From contig PYIU01000001.1 of the NCBI GenBank assembly GCA_003415625.1, positions 7,442,210-7,506,209 on the forward strand: a stretch of 64,000 nucleotides of DNA, written 5' to 3'. The position numbers were made by a program, and so were the translations under genes. Each line of letters opens with the position of its first letter. The stretch's first letter is position 1. The notes beneath the pieces are model-generated. The model saw only the letters and a list, made by a program, of their open reading frames with translations, was not told the origin of the DNA and searched no databases. Positions 1-11,782 of the stretch are shown here, in pieces. The DNA comes from Aquanectria penicillioides. Lineage: Eukaryota; Ascomycota; Sordariomycetes; Hypocreales; Nectriaceae.

Positions 1-465
1 GAGCGCCGGGCCACGGATTGCAACCGGCGCAACTTCTCCCATGTAGAGTAGGGATGTGACAGTAAATTGGCCCACTCCTAGGCCAATAAGAACTCTGCCA
101 GCAGCGATAACGCCTTCATTATGAGTATCGGCGACTTGAGCGATTCCTCCGAACAAAATGCAGAATGATGCGACCCAGAAGACGACTTTACGCCCCCAGC
201 GGTCGTTGATCGGGGATGCAACGAGGGCACCAAGCAGGTCGCCGATGTAGATAGACGAAGCAGTCACTGACTGGAATGAGGTTTCGAGCGCCTTTTTTCC
301 ATCTTCAAAATGAGTACCGTAATCATTTTTGAATTCCTGCATGGCCAGAACACCATTGTAGTAGGTGTTGTCGTACCCATAGCAGAGCGCGCCGATGGCG
401 GAGATGGCGCAGTAGAAAATGGCCCATTTGTGGGATTTCCAATCTACTTTGAACTCCTCTAACAT
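1..465 (-). CDS. MFS sugar transporter, N-terminal part (runs off the left edge)
   Basis: The reverse strand is open from an ATG at 465-463 to the window edge, giving about 155 residues. Two or three hydrophobic segments are visible. The stretch GYDNTYYNGV in the first membrane segment and the motif DRWGRK in the loop after the second are hallmarks of the major facilitator sugar porter family, as is the later GRVLIGLGVG segment. The protein would sit in the plasma membrane and import a sugar or related polyol by proton symport; the substrate cannot be told from this part. The remaining two thirds of the gene lies outside the window. No intron is needed in the visible part. Its promoter would lie in the 466-1260 stretch. 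Family assignment is firm; start codon is the first in-frame ATG with a polar leader (MLEEFKVDWKSHKW), typical of these transporters. Confidence 0.85.
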   Translation of the reverse strand, partial: MLEEFKVDWKSHKWAIFYCAISAIGALCYGYDNTYYNGVLAMQEFKNDYGTHFEDGKKALETSFQSVTASSIYIGDLLGALVASPINDRWGRKVVFWVASFCILFGGIAQVADTHNEGVIAAGRVLIGLGVGQFTVTSLLYMGEVAPVAIRGPAL

Positions 466-1260
466 GATGATTTCCGATTTTATGAAGTAGTAACTCAGAG
501 AAAGATGTGGACAATGTTTCTTGTGTTCAAAGAGAAGATGTTGGGGGAATCTGAGGGTGAATTCTGGGGAAGGAAAGTCTGGGGAAGGAAATCCGGGGTA
601 AAAAGCAACAGCCTTTGTACATTTTTGGGGCAAGCAGCGAGAGACTCAACCTGTGAGGGGAATATCGGATGCTTCCTATTTAGGATAATCCATCCTTGGG
701 GTTAGTTATTTTTCTTTCTCCTCATCAATGCACTGACTCGTGTCCCCATGGCCCCAACCTGCCAAGGCAATTGACAGGCCCTGTTCTATTAACCGGGTTT
801 GCCTGTCTTTGGCCAACATGGAGGAATTCGTTAGCTCTCAGCTAATTCATTATTAATTCTAGTAATTTCTTGGTTGGACAGATGCCGTATTCCACTCCAC
901 CACGTGGGAAATTGTGTGATGCAAGCAAGTCCTAGCCATCGTCTCAAATCTGCCCAAGAATATGGAGAGCCGGGACGTACAATACGAAGATATTCCGTTT
1001 AATTAATCTATTATTTCATGATGACTGGCATGGTAATGTCTAGTTGGTGACATGAACTCCTATTTGGAGATTTACGACATACAATTAAGTGAAAAACACG
1101 GGGTTCACCACTCCACTGTGGGGAGGTTGACAACGCACATGACATGGTTTCTGGGATATTTCCCCTCATCCGGGGCTCATCTACGCACGGTACATTCGAA
1201 ACACCCGTCCCTCTATCGGCGTATCGTACTTCTAGGGCAATATCTGCAGGCTCTTCTCTA
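466..1260. other. Intergenic region, promoter side of the sugar transporter
   Basis: No coding region is supported here. Small open frames on both strands between 500 and 1360 have no recognisable domain and overlap one another. The stretch presumably holds the promoter of the leftward transporter gene, and its right end is the insertion point of the retrotransposon. Confidence 0.5.
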
Positions 1261-1265
1261 AAAAC

Positions 1266-1524
1266 TGTTGATGGATATAGCGGCTGGGCGAAGGTGGTTG
1301 CCGCTACAGATATAGCGGCCGGCCACAAGCCGACCTTAGGGGCCTTATGGGCCTAGGTCTTAAGGCTACGTATCCTCATAAGGGAATCCCTGCACTATAA
1401 ATAGATAACTGCATTCTGCAACTACTATCTAGCTGCTTTTTATAAATCCCAATTAATCTAGACCGACCTATTGCATATATTGCCTGCTATAACTGTCCCT
1501 ATGCGTGTCTATATATTGTTTATA
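1266..1524 (+). repeat. 5' LTR of the Copia element
   Basis: This 259-bp LTR pairs with 6514-6772. It contains a TATA box, TATAAATAG at 1396-1404, downstream of a GC-rich block with repeated TATAGCGGC words. Its right end reads GTTTATA where the other LTR has GTTTACA, so the terminal CA has become TA by a C-to-T change. The two LTRs differ at a few dozen sites by my reading, nearly all C/T or G/A. Confidence 0.9.
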
Positions 1525-4500
1525 GGTTATAAGCCTAAAGCTTTAATTTAAGAAGAAATTGCAGCTATTTAAAAGGTTTAAACTAACCTAAAGTTTATCC
1601 CTTAAAGTTAGTGCTTACAATATTAATTAATTAAGGTCTTAAGACTTAAGCAATAGCTTTAAAGCTAGCCCTAAAGCTAGTCTTTACTATTAAAGCAATT
1701 AAATAAACTAATAATAAAGAAGATTCTACTAAAGGAGAAGATAATCTTAAGGATCTTTTACTTCTCTTTAAAAGGTTAATAAAGCCTATTAAAAAAGACC
1801 TATAGGAAATTTAATTAAATTTAAGTATTATAATACAATAAATAATAGAAATAATATAGTAAATATAAAAGCTATAAAAGCACTTTAATTAAAAGATTAA
1901 AAATAAATTAAAGATTAAATATAAAATATAGCCTAAAAATAAATTAAAATTTAAAGTAAAAGATAATAAAAATAAAAGCTTTAAGTATTAAAGAAGCTAA
2001 CTTTTCTATACCTTAAAGGAGCCCTTAAGAGCTTTAAATAAAATATTTAATTTCTTAAAGAATAAAGAGATATTAATAGAGCCTGCTTTAAGCAAAAAGA
2101 AGATTATAAACTTATAATTAATTAAAATTAAGGATCTTATTAATTTTAACTTTAAGATAAAGGGAGATAATATACTTAAGGGATTAAAGAATTAAGCTAT
2201 CTAAAAGAGATATCTCTTTTATACTATAACTGCTATTAAATAGTATAAAAAGATTAGGATTTTGCATTTAAAAGAAATGTATTTAATTATTGCTATAAAA
2301 ATAGCAATTTTATAGAAATTAAAGCTATTATTATTTTTAGTAAAGACTAATATAAAGGCTATTAAGCTATTAATAAAAAGATATAATAATATAAGGTCTT
2401 AATAAAGCCTAGCCAATCTTTACTAAAAATTAAAGTTTTTAACTCTAAAGAAACTATAAAGGGTTTAAAGTTATATTAATAACTTTTATTGTATTGCAAA
2501 TAGTATTATTAAAGCTAGCAATAAGCTTCTTAAATACTAAAAAAAGATAAAGTTTATAGATAGCATTAAAAAGGTCTTTTTTAAGTAAAATGCACTTTAA
2601 TACAACTATAAGCAAAAGGGGAAATATTAATTTATTTATAAAATATAAGAAGACTTTATTAATAAAGCTAAAAGTTTATAGACTTTTTAAAAAAAGAGTA
2701 AAGACTTTAGCAATAAAAAAGGTATATAAATAAATGCCTAATTAAATAAAAAGGATAATTATAGAAGAGATTCTAAAAGCAGTAAATGCTTTAATTATAA
2801 TTAAAAAGGTTATATTATAAAGAATTGCTTATTTTTATAAAAGAAAAGTAAAGGCAGTAAAAATAGAAAATTAAAAAAGAAAGATAATAGTAATAAAACC
2901 ACTAAAAAGACCAAAAAGACCGCTTTATATATAGAATTAAGTAAGTAAAGTGCTAAAAATATAAAGAAAGCTAAAGATAACTCTAATAATAATAATAATG
3001 CCATTTTTATATACTATAAAGGCTTAAAGGCAAGGAAGTTCTTTAGTAATGCTTTTGTAAGGTTATTAATAGAAAAGGCAGCTATAGCAATAATTTCTAG
3101 CCCACTAAAATAGCAATTATATAGTCCCTTTAATATTAATAATAATACTATACTAAAAGCTAAGGGAAATAGTAACTTTATTACTATCTTAATGTTTATA
3201 GAATTAAGCCTTATTAATTAAAAAGATTATTAGCTTTAGAACTTAAGAGCTAATATATATACTATTAATAACTTTAAATGGTTTAAAGAAAATAAATAGT
3301 ATAAACTTAATAAAATAATGCTAATTCTTATAGATAAAGGCATTATATACTCTATAGCTATAGGAATAGCAATAGTTATACTATTTATAGAAGAAAAGAG
3401 AATAAAAACTATAATACTTAAAGATATAGTCTTTATTAAAGATTTTCTATTAAATATAATCTTTAATAAGAAAGTCTATCTTTTTAGCAGTTATATAATT
3501 AAGAATAAGATCTTTAATAGTAATAATAAGATCTTTATAACCCTTAATATCCTTAATTAAGGGTTTCTACTTAAAGCAATAGAAGGCACAATAAGCCATT
3601 ACTTTACTCTTAAAATAATGCTAATATAGATAGAATAGTTTAAGGCAAGAATATAGCACTAAAGACTTACTTATATAGGTTAGGAAGCCCTTAACTATAC
3701 CTTTAAGGTTATAAAAGGTAGGCTTAATAATTATAAGCTACTTAATATACTTTATAAAGACTGCAAGCTTACTAAAAGCATAAGGTTCTTATTAAAAACA
3801 CTATAAAAGAGAGTAAACTATATGCTTAACCTTCTCTATATAGACCTTATAGAGCTAAATCTATATATATATAATAGAAAGAGGTATTTTAAGCTTATAA
3901 TTAATAATAAAAGCTATTATTTTTATAGCAATTTACTTAAAAAGAAAAGCAATACTGCTATCTTAATAAAAGAAGATCTTTTAGTGTTTAGAACTATTAT
4001 AGCCTATAGTTTACCCTAAAAGATATAGTTTAATAGTAGCTATAAATTTATTAATAGAAAGGTTAATAAACTCCTCTTAAAGATAGGGATCCCTATAATT
4101 ATTATACTACTATATAGCTATAAATAGAATGGCTTTATTAAATAGGCAAACTATACAATCTAAAAGAAGGCAAAAAGCATAATAATAGCAATAAATATCC
4201 CTTTTAGGCTATAAAGAGAGATTATCCTTATAGTTATATATATTGCTAATATTATAGCAATAAGGTCACTAAACTAAAAGACCCTTTATAAGGTTTACTT
4301 TATAGATTTAATCCTAAAAAAGAAATATATATTAAGCATTAAGTATCTATAGATTCTAAAGTTAAAGGCATTTATTTATATTAAATAGAAAAAGTGCAAT
4401 AGATTTAAAAAGATACTGCCTTATAGTTAGAAAGGAATCCTTATAGGATTTTAAGGAACTAAAATATATAGAATTTAAAACCCTAAGATAAAGAAAGTTA

Positions 4501-6513
4501 TTATAATAATGTATATAGTATTCTATAAGCCTATTTTATTGCCTATAGCAAAAGGTAAAAAGATTATTTAATTATAGCCAAAAAGAGCATTTAATAACTT
4601 TAAGAGATACCTTATAATGCTAGTAATAGCTATAAAGAAGTAGATTTTAGCTATTTGCACTAATACTAATTTAGCTATAATCTATAATGCCCTTAATTAG
4701 CTAAATGCTAACCTTTAGAGGGAGGCATTCTTTAAGGAGATTTATACCCTTATTAATAAAGATATACTTAAATTTATCTTAAAAAGGAAATTGCTAAAGG
4801 GCAAAAGACTACTTATAGTAAAGTAGGTAAATTAATATAAAAGAGATAAAAACAATATAATAATTATATATAAAGCTTAACTTATAGTATATAGCTTTAT
4901 GCAAAAGGAAGGCATTAATTACTAAAAGACCTTCTTTTTAACTATAAGAGCTAACTCCTAAAGAATACTGCTTGCTTATATTATATAGACCAAAAAAAAG
5001 CTATTATAGAATAATATAATTATAGTATATTTAAATAAAGAGCTAAAAGAAGATATTTATATTATAACCTTCCCTTTACTTAATAAGTTCTTTAAGGATT
5101 TAAAGTATAAATATTTAGCTAAAAAAGTAAGCTATAAATAAGGCATTAAGTATATTATATAATTGCTTATAGCTCTATATAGCCTTAAGTAAAGTGCTTA
5201 ATAGTAGTAAAAAAAACTAAAAAAAATACTTAATAAATTAGGCCTTAAGAGGCTATAGAGCAATACTATAGTCTATATAGATTAAATAAAAAAGATTATT
5301 ATAGCTATATATATAGATAATATATTTATAGTTATTAATAATAATAAAAATATAAATACTTTTACTAATAAACTTATATAAAAAGTAAAAATAAAGTTAC
5401 TTAAATTTCTTAAGCTCTTTTTAAATATAGCTATTATAGCAAAAGAAAATAAATTGCTTATACTATTATAAAAAGACTATACAATAAGTATCTTTAAGCA
5501 ATTTAAATACTTTAACTATAAAGCTATAAATATATTAATAGAAATAGAAACTTATTACTTAATTAAGGCAATTAATATCCTTAATATAAAGGCTATTAGC
5601 AAAAAATATATATTAATAGTAGGAAAAGTTAACTATCTCTTATAGTAAAGCCAGCTTAATTTAGCCTTTATATATAGTCTTTAGGCATACTTTTTAAATA
5701 GCTTAAGTAAGTAATAACTTAAGGCTATAAAAAGGATACTATAATATATTAAAGGGAGCCTTAATTATTTTATTTATTATTACTGCCTTAAGAAAGAGTT
5801 ATATAACAATCCATTTAATCTTTATAGCTACTATAACTTTAATTATATTAGCTGCCTAAAGATAATATAATTAATTAAAAGATATATATTCCTTATAAAT
5901 AAAGGCCTAATTATATAGTTTAATAAATATTAAAAGACTATAGTAAAGTCCTTAATAAAAGCTAAATACTATATATTAGTAAAGGCAATATTATAAATTA
6001 TATAAATAAAGAGCTTTATAAAGGAATTTAATAGCCTATTAATTGCCTTAATAATAATCTTTATAAATAATTAAAGTGCTATAAAGCTAGTATATAACCC
6101 TAAATTCTATGCCTATATAAAGTATATTTAAATATAATATTACTTTATAAAAAAGGCTATTAAAAATAGTATAATTAAACTATAATATATTCTTTTTACT
6201 AAAAATATTATTAATATACTTATAAATATTATTAATAGGCCTATTATACTACTCTTTTATTAATGCCTTAAGATTAAGGCTAGAATTAAGAAAAGTGCTA
6301 TACTAAAAATACTAAAGTAAGCATAAATAGTGCCTATAAGAGCTTATAGCAATGCCTTTAGCTATAGTAAAGAAGTTTTATTTAAGTAAATAATTGCCCT
6401 AGCAATAAAAAAAGAATAACTCTATAATTATATAAGGAATATATATATAAAAAAGGTTAAGATAGCCTTATAATAGCACTTAAGAACAAGCCCTTAATTA
6501 GGCTTAAAGGGAG
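1525..6513 (+). pseudogene. Copia gag-pol polyprotein remnant
   Basis: Landmarks of one polyprotein survive, all in the same reading frame (codons starting at multiples of three). At 2787-2828 a CX2CX4HX4C zinc knuckle has its second Cys and its His both changed to Tyr. At 3318-3560 lies the protease to pre-integrase region, and at 3822-4019 the integrase start with NRKRYFKLI followed by a degraded DD. At 4869-4950 is the reverse transcriptase block resembling GFMQKEGINYQKTF. At 5307-5324 the catalytic YVDD now reads YIDN. At about 5949-5980 lies an RNase H motif resembling STEAEYYAL. Dozens of TAA/TAG codons interrupt it. Because the frame never slips between landmarks, decay was by base substitution, not by indels. 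Many changes look like CG to TA (for example GACGAT to GATAAT in the catalytic motif, inferred). The ancestral residues are inferred from the family, not seen. Confidence 0.82.
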
Positions 6514-6772
6514 TGTTAATAGATATAGCGGCCAGGCAAAGGTAGTTGCCGCTATAGATATAGCGGCCGGCCATAAGCCAACCTTAGGGGCCTTGTGGGC
6601 CTAGGTCTTAAGGCCATATATCCTCACAAGGGAATCCCTGCACTATAAATAGGTGACTGCATTCTGCGACTACTATCTAGCTGCTCCTTATAAATCCTAA
6701 TTGATCTAGACCGACCTATTGCGCATATCGCCCGCTGTGACCGTCCCTGCGCGTGCCTGTATATTGTTTACA
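6514..6772 (+). repeat. 3' LTR of the Copia element
   Basis: This LTR is the same length as the 5' LTR and retains the canonical TG...CA ends. The TATA box is at 6644-6650. Its left half shows more CpA-to-TpA type changes than the 5' LTR, while the 5' copy is more altered in the right half, so each copy mutated independently after insertion. Confidence 0.9.
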
Positions 6773-7441
6773 AAAACTTTCTGTCGGGCTTTTCCCAAAA
6801 TGGAATATCCGCATCTATGTGGAGATGAGCCGCATCTCGTGGAGGCGGGGAAATTGCGGGGATCCAATCCATACGCGTTTGTGACATCATTGTTGTCTAG
6901 GTTATTGAGAAGAGAAATCTAGACCGCATCCCTAGTTCCCCTGTCGGATATGACGAGATCAAACCTCGGTTCGGGTGATTGGGTGTAGAAAATGTGATGC
7001 GTCGTGTGAACCATGGTTGTCCGCACAGCCAGATGGCCAACAAGTGCAACATCCTGTTTTTTCTTTCCAAATCTAACCGTACTGCCGCAGGTTCAAACAA
7101 GAAGAATTTTGTCAAAACGAAAAGCCTGAACATAGGAGAATTGCTATAGATACAGGAAAATCGCTAATCATTGTATGTACAACCTCAGAAGTGATCGTGA
7201 GTGAGAAAGGGTTCGATGCAGGGTAGTCTCAATCACGTGATCACACCCGACTTATCAGCACATGACTAGCGGAAAGTCAGCAGCTCAACGCCTCCTTTCT
7301 TCAATCTTGAGACATGTGCATCCATTTGTGATCTTGCTTGAAGCGATTCTCCATTTTCACCCAGTCTGAACCGAATTCTTCTGCTCAGAATGTCGGTACC
7401 GCTCTGCTCAGAACCAGTCAATCCTCCCACACGTCCCGACC
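6773..7441. other. Intergenic region upstream of the half-zinc-cluster regulator
   Basis: No gene is supported. Base composition returns to normal immediately after the 3' LTR. Open frames here are short, overlap on opposite strands and show no domain. The right part presumably holds the promoter of the regulator starting at 7442. Confidence 0.45.
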
Positions 7442-9556
7442 ATGTTCAAGTTCGTGTCGGATAATGTTGGCGGCATTGGTGCAAAGCGGAAGCTTGCCCA
7501 AAAATCCTGCGAATCATGCAAGAAGCGCCATGTAAGGGATTTCGGCCGTGAAAATTTCACATTAAATGTTGCTCACATATTTCGCAGAAACGGTGCTCTC
7601 ACATAGACCGCCCCGGTTCCTTGCAACCCCAGAGCCCCTCAACTGCATCCCCTCTCCACCGAGCCAGGGACAAATCACATGAGCAACAGGCTGATGAGAC
7701 CAGAAGCACTCTTGACGCTGTTCCAGAAGCTTCCACTTCATCACAACCGCGGACTTCTTACTCGGAGTTTCAAATTCCACCTACTGGCCTCTCTGAGGAT
7801 GCCTATCTTCGCTTCATCGGCGATCTCAGCCCCGAGGCATCGTTCCTTTCCAACGGGGGACGAGAAGATGGGGCAGAAAAGGGCTCAAGACATGCAGATG
7901 TAGGAGTTTGGCTTGGCCAGCGGCCGGAAAATCACGACACTGTGGCTATGGAGTCCTCTCAACCTATAGGCCAATCACCTGGGGCACTAGCCATTGAGCG
8001 ATCTGGTCTTGCGGGCCTTCACGCCCTTGCACCCTATCTGCGCAAGGAATGCATGTCGGTTCTACCGCCAGATTATGATTTTAAATTCATATCTGAAGTC
8101 TATTACGGGAAGATCGACCCGGTATTTCCGATCCTCCAAGGCGAAGTCTTAGAACAGGACAACAGCATGGAGACAGTGGTTCTAAAGCAGTGTATTTGCC
8201 TCGTCGCTTCTCTCGACCCGAAACTAAAGAAGCATCTCCGGCTGCCCCACTCGGAACGACTGCTATCGCAGATCGAGTTCCGTGCATACATAGCAGCTGC
8301 GGTAAAACAGTCTCTCGACTTGGGGTTCATACATAGCAAGATGGTAGTGCTTCAAGTATGTGCCTTAATGGCTTTCTACGTCGACGAGCCAAGATACAGC
8401 GAGGTCTCCACATATTACGCCGCACAGGCAGTGCATCATGCACAAACTCTAGGGCTCCATGTCGGCTGGCCTGAAGACAACACCAAAGGAGAAAAGTCAA
8501 GGCGAATCTTCTGGTGTGTTTGGGTCCTTGATCGCTTAAATGCCGCCACCAATGGCCGCCCCGTCCTTATCCATAGTCGAGACATGGACAGGCGGGTTGT
8601 GCAATCCGCATCGTCTCAACCTTCTCCATTTCGATTGCTCATTAGGATATCGGAATTTTTGGATGGAGTCATTTCTAAATACAGGCCGCACTCAACTGAA
8701 GAACAGAATTTAGACGAGAACCCAACGTTTGAGGATTTGGTTGTGGAGACAGAATCAGCCGCGGTCGGAAACGGTTTGCTAGGCAAGTATCATACGATCT
8801 TCCGGTAGTATGTGAGTTTGGAAGAGCTGACAATTCTAAACAGCATCTCTCGAGATGCTTTATTTGGCTATTGTTATTCTCCGAGATCGACCAAAGTATT
8901 GTGATGGTCAAAATCGACCAGCCCCCAGCTCCAGTATCCAACTATTTAGTGCCGCAAGCATAATTTCCATCGCATCGGAAGACCTCAAGTCCGCCATAAT
9001 CATATGGCCCGTTCTTCCGTATGCCGTGTCCATGGCCACATCTGTTGCGTACAAAAGTTTACGAAACACCAACATCCCATACAAACGTAAGCAAGCCTAT
9101 GACCTGTTCCATAGCAGTTGCGATGTTCTAGACGAGCTCGGTAAAGCGTTCTTATCTGCACGCACAATGGCGAAGCTTGCTATGGATACCATGCAAGAGC
9201 TTGAACGCGTCACTGCTGATAGAAGAAGAAGCATTACTCTGAATGATCGACGAACCATAAATCATCCCACAGGCGGTACAAACCCACCGGAGGATGCGAG
9301 GAGTGGAAGTCCAATATCTGCATCGCTAGATCAGCAGCGTGAAGGCCCAGCGGTACATATAGTGGATGATGCCCCTTCGCTGGATAGCACATTGTTTCTT
9401 CAAGACCCCACTCTGTCCGACGACTTCATGGGAGACATGGGAATATTCAGCAGCTTTGATCCAAGTTTTGATCTGAACCGGATCGACGCAGTCTTTTCGG
9501 CTAACCTGGATCCAACGATTTCTCTGCCCTCTGAGGAGTGGATGATTGCAAACTAG
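7442..9556 (+). CDS. Fungal-specific transcription factor with an incomplete zinc cluster
   Basis: Three exons: 7442-7531, 7588-8782, 8844-9556, giving about 665 residues. Intron 1 is 56 nt (GTAAGG...CAG). Intron 2 is 61 nt with a rare GC donor (AG|GCAAGT), a GCTGAC branch site and CAG acceptor; it is needed because the frame otherwise stops at 8808. The N-terminus has Cys23, Cys26 and Cys33 in a CX2CX6C basic motif (SCESCKKRHKRC), the first half of a Zn2Cys6 domain, but no following CX2CX6C half. Residues of roughly 150-330 match the fungal-specific transcription factor domain (PF04082), including FPILQ, YYAAQAVHHAQTLGLH and the RRIFWCVWVLDR stretch. It is a nuclear regulator by family; targets are unknown. 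Next to it are the retroelement and a DUF1479 gene, neither of which suggests a pathway. The half-cluster may be a genuine subfamily trait rather than damage. Confidence 0.82.
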
Positions 9557-10205
9557 GAGAAGGAAATGGGGTATAAATAAACAGACGCCTGATAGTGAGG
9601 TGACCGTCAATTGATAGAGGAAGTCGTCGCGGCTTTTCCGAAAACGGAGTCCTTCCAGAAAGTCACCGAAGTGATCAACAGAAAATGCAGTGATAATCTC
9701 CCATCAAGTGAGATAAACCCACCATGACGCTGCGAAACCCTAGGTATGAGAATCTACACCACGTCTGGGAAGTGGGTAACCCCTGCACCCATCTCCAGAG
9801 GCTATCAGGAAGTGTACAGGACAACGCCATTCCTCCCCCACTACTAGTAAGATCCTCTTCTAGGTCTAGACCATTCTACCCTACCTTAGTTTCGGCCCAT
9901 TCATGTTCCTGGTAAATGCCGGATTTCATGGGCTGCTTGAAGATCGGACCGTCTATTGTCTTTGGTGGAGACTAAAAGTCGGACTCCAGTTTTGGGAAAT
10001 ACCCGCGGCGCACACTTCCGTTTACGGAAAGCCCGCCTCACTTAGCCCGTCTCACAAGTCTTAGTCGTCGAATATTCGCATTGCTAAAGCCCCAGTGCTG
10101 TCCAGAGAATGAGCTCTTGATCTTCAGTTCTCTGCAAAGGCCCACTCGAGTACGTTTGTATCTCTGTTTGTGGTTCTGCCTTCATCCTCACTAGACCAGC
10201 CCGCC
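9557..10205. other. Intergenic region
   Basis: Separates two rightward genes. I see no supported coding region. It should hold the 3' end of the regulator transcript and the promoter of the DUF1479 gene. Confidence 0.45.
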
Positions 10206-11782
10206 ATGCTTCGAACTGCAAACGTTGCACTGGCCCGCATGGGCCCTGCCATGCGCCATGCTGGGCGTTGCCAGCGACTTTATGCTACTGCACCAGAGAC
10301 CTCATCGAGGAAAGAGGGGGACATATCTTCAGTTTTTAGGTCACTTTCGGGTGGTGGTGATGAACCCCTACCACAAAGATTCGCTGATGTGAAGCGCGGC
10401 CTTATGCAAGACAGAGCAGCCCTGCACGCCAGCTGGGACCGTCTGTTGGCCCGACTTAGGGAAGAAACAGAAACTATCAAGGCCCTTGGATCTGCATCTG
10501 TTCCCGACATTCAATTCTCTGATCTCGATAACTCGTCAAAGGAGTTTGGAGAGGCTCTCCGCAAACGAGGCGTTGCGGTTGTCCGACAAGTCATCCCGGA
10601 AACGGAGGCTCGTGCATACAAAGATGAAGTCGAGGCATACATTGCCGCTAATCCATCAACAAAGGGTTAGTATTCCTTCCCCTTGATGTCACGTGTATGT
10701 TTCACTCACTGATGCACATAATCTCAGCGTATCCGCCGCATGATCCTCAGGTGTTTGAGCTCTATTGGACGCGGGCCCAGCTTGCGGCTCGAACCCACCC
10801 CAATATGCTCAAGACACAAAAGTTTCTAATGTCATTCTATCACTCCAAAAACCCAGAAGCAGAGTGTTCTACCAACCAACCCTTGACATATGTTGACCGG
10901 CTTCGCATTCGTCAGCCTGGTGATGCTGGCTTTGCTCTTGGCCCCCATGTCGATGGCGGCAGTGTTGAGCGATGGGAAGAGAATGGGTACGGCAAAGGCC
11001 ATGTCTATGACGAGATCTTCAAGGGCCAATGGGAAAAGTTTGATCCCTGGGAGTTGAGCACTCGACTTGAAGCTGATGCTGATCTCTATAATGGTGCTGG
11101 GGCCTGCACCATGTTCCGCATGTATCAAGGGTGGCTGAGCATGTCTCACACTGGTCCTCGAGAGGGAACCCTCCTCGTGAACCCTCTTCACTCCCTTGCA
11201 ACTGCCTACTACCTTCTGAGGCCATTCTTTGTGCCGAAGTCGGCGCCGATTACATTCCCCAAAGGCTTCTCGTCCGCGGAGTTTCTGGACCCAGCGAACT
11301 GGAAGATGGAGGAGGCTGTGTCGTCCGAGCTGCAGGGCGCCTGGCCTGGACTCGGTCAGGAACTTACATCGCTCTGGCACCCTCACCTTGACCTCACCAA
11401 CACCATGGTGCATGTGCCACGCATTGCTCCAGGTGATTATGTTGCTTGGCATTGTGATACGATCCACGCAGTGGATAGTGTGCATGCCGGCAAGGGTGAC
11501 GCGAGTGTTCTATATATCCCGGTTTGCCCGACGACAAGGGTCAATGTCGACTATGCTAGACTACAACGGGAGCATTTCGTAAAAGGAATCCCTCCGCCTG
11601 ACTTCCCTGGAGGCGAGGGAGAGAGCCACCACGTGGGACGACCTGATGCATCGGATTTGTTAAAAATAGCGGGCGAGGAAGGACTTCGAGCGACCGGATT
11701 TTCGGTCATGGATTTGGGAGTAGCTCGAAGCCAAGGCGAGGCTGCCATCCTCAGCCACGCTAACAAGGTGTTGGGATTCTAA
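10206..11782 (+). CDS. DUF1479 family protein (putative Fe(II)/2-oxoglutarate-type oxygenase), probably mitochondrial
   Basis: Two exons, 10206-10665 and 10728-11782, joined over a 62-nt intron (GTTAGT...CAG), encode 504 residues. The body matches the DUF1479 family (PF07350). A metal-site-like HVDGGSVERW lies near the middle, followed by the conserved stretch YNGAGACTMFRMYQGWLS, then WHCDTIHAVD and an arginine-containing strand (PTTRVN). HxD plus a distal His and Arg is the layout of Fe(II)/2-oxoglutarate dioxygenases, which is why that chemistry is suggested; the substrate is unknown. The first 30 residues are rich in Arg and Ala without acids (MLRTANVALARMGPAMRHAG), as in mitochondrial presequences. 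An in-frame ATG at 10170 would add 12 residues; I prefer 10206 because the presequence begins there. No operon-like partner is visible. Confidence 0.85.

Larger units (their letters stand above)
1261..6777 (+). mobile_element. Degenerate Ty1/Copia LTR retrotransposon with target-site duplication
   Basis: A full-length element lies at 1266-6772 (5,507 bp). It is bounded by two 259-bp direct LTRs (1266-1524 and 6514-6772) that begin TGTT, and the right one ends in CA. The 5 bp AAAAC is present directly outside both ends (1261-1265 and 6773-6777), a perfect target-site duplication. A purine-rich tract, AAAGGGAG, lies immediately before the right LTR and is a good polypurine tract. The interior is extremely AT-rich and almost free of CpG, with stops throughout, so the copy cannot act on its own. 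The domain order inferred from remnants (zinc knuckle, integrase, reverse transcriptase, RNase H) has integrase before reverse transcriptase, which defines Copia rather than Gypsy. Confidence 0.92.

Noticed and set aside
10832..11485. 217-codon antisense frame in the DUF1479 gene
   Set aside because: No recognisable domain; the sense strand carries conserved motifs in frame.
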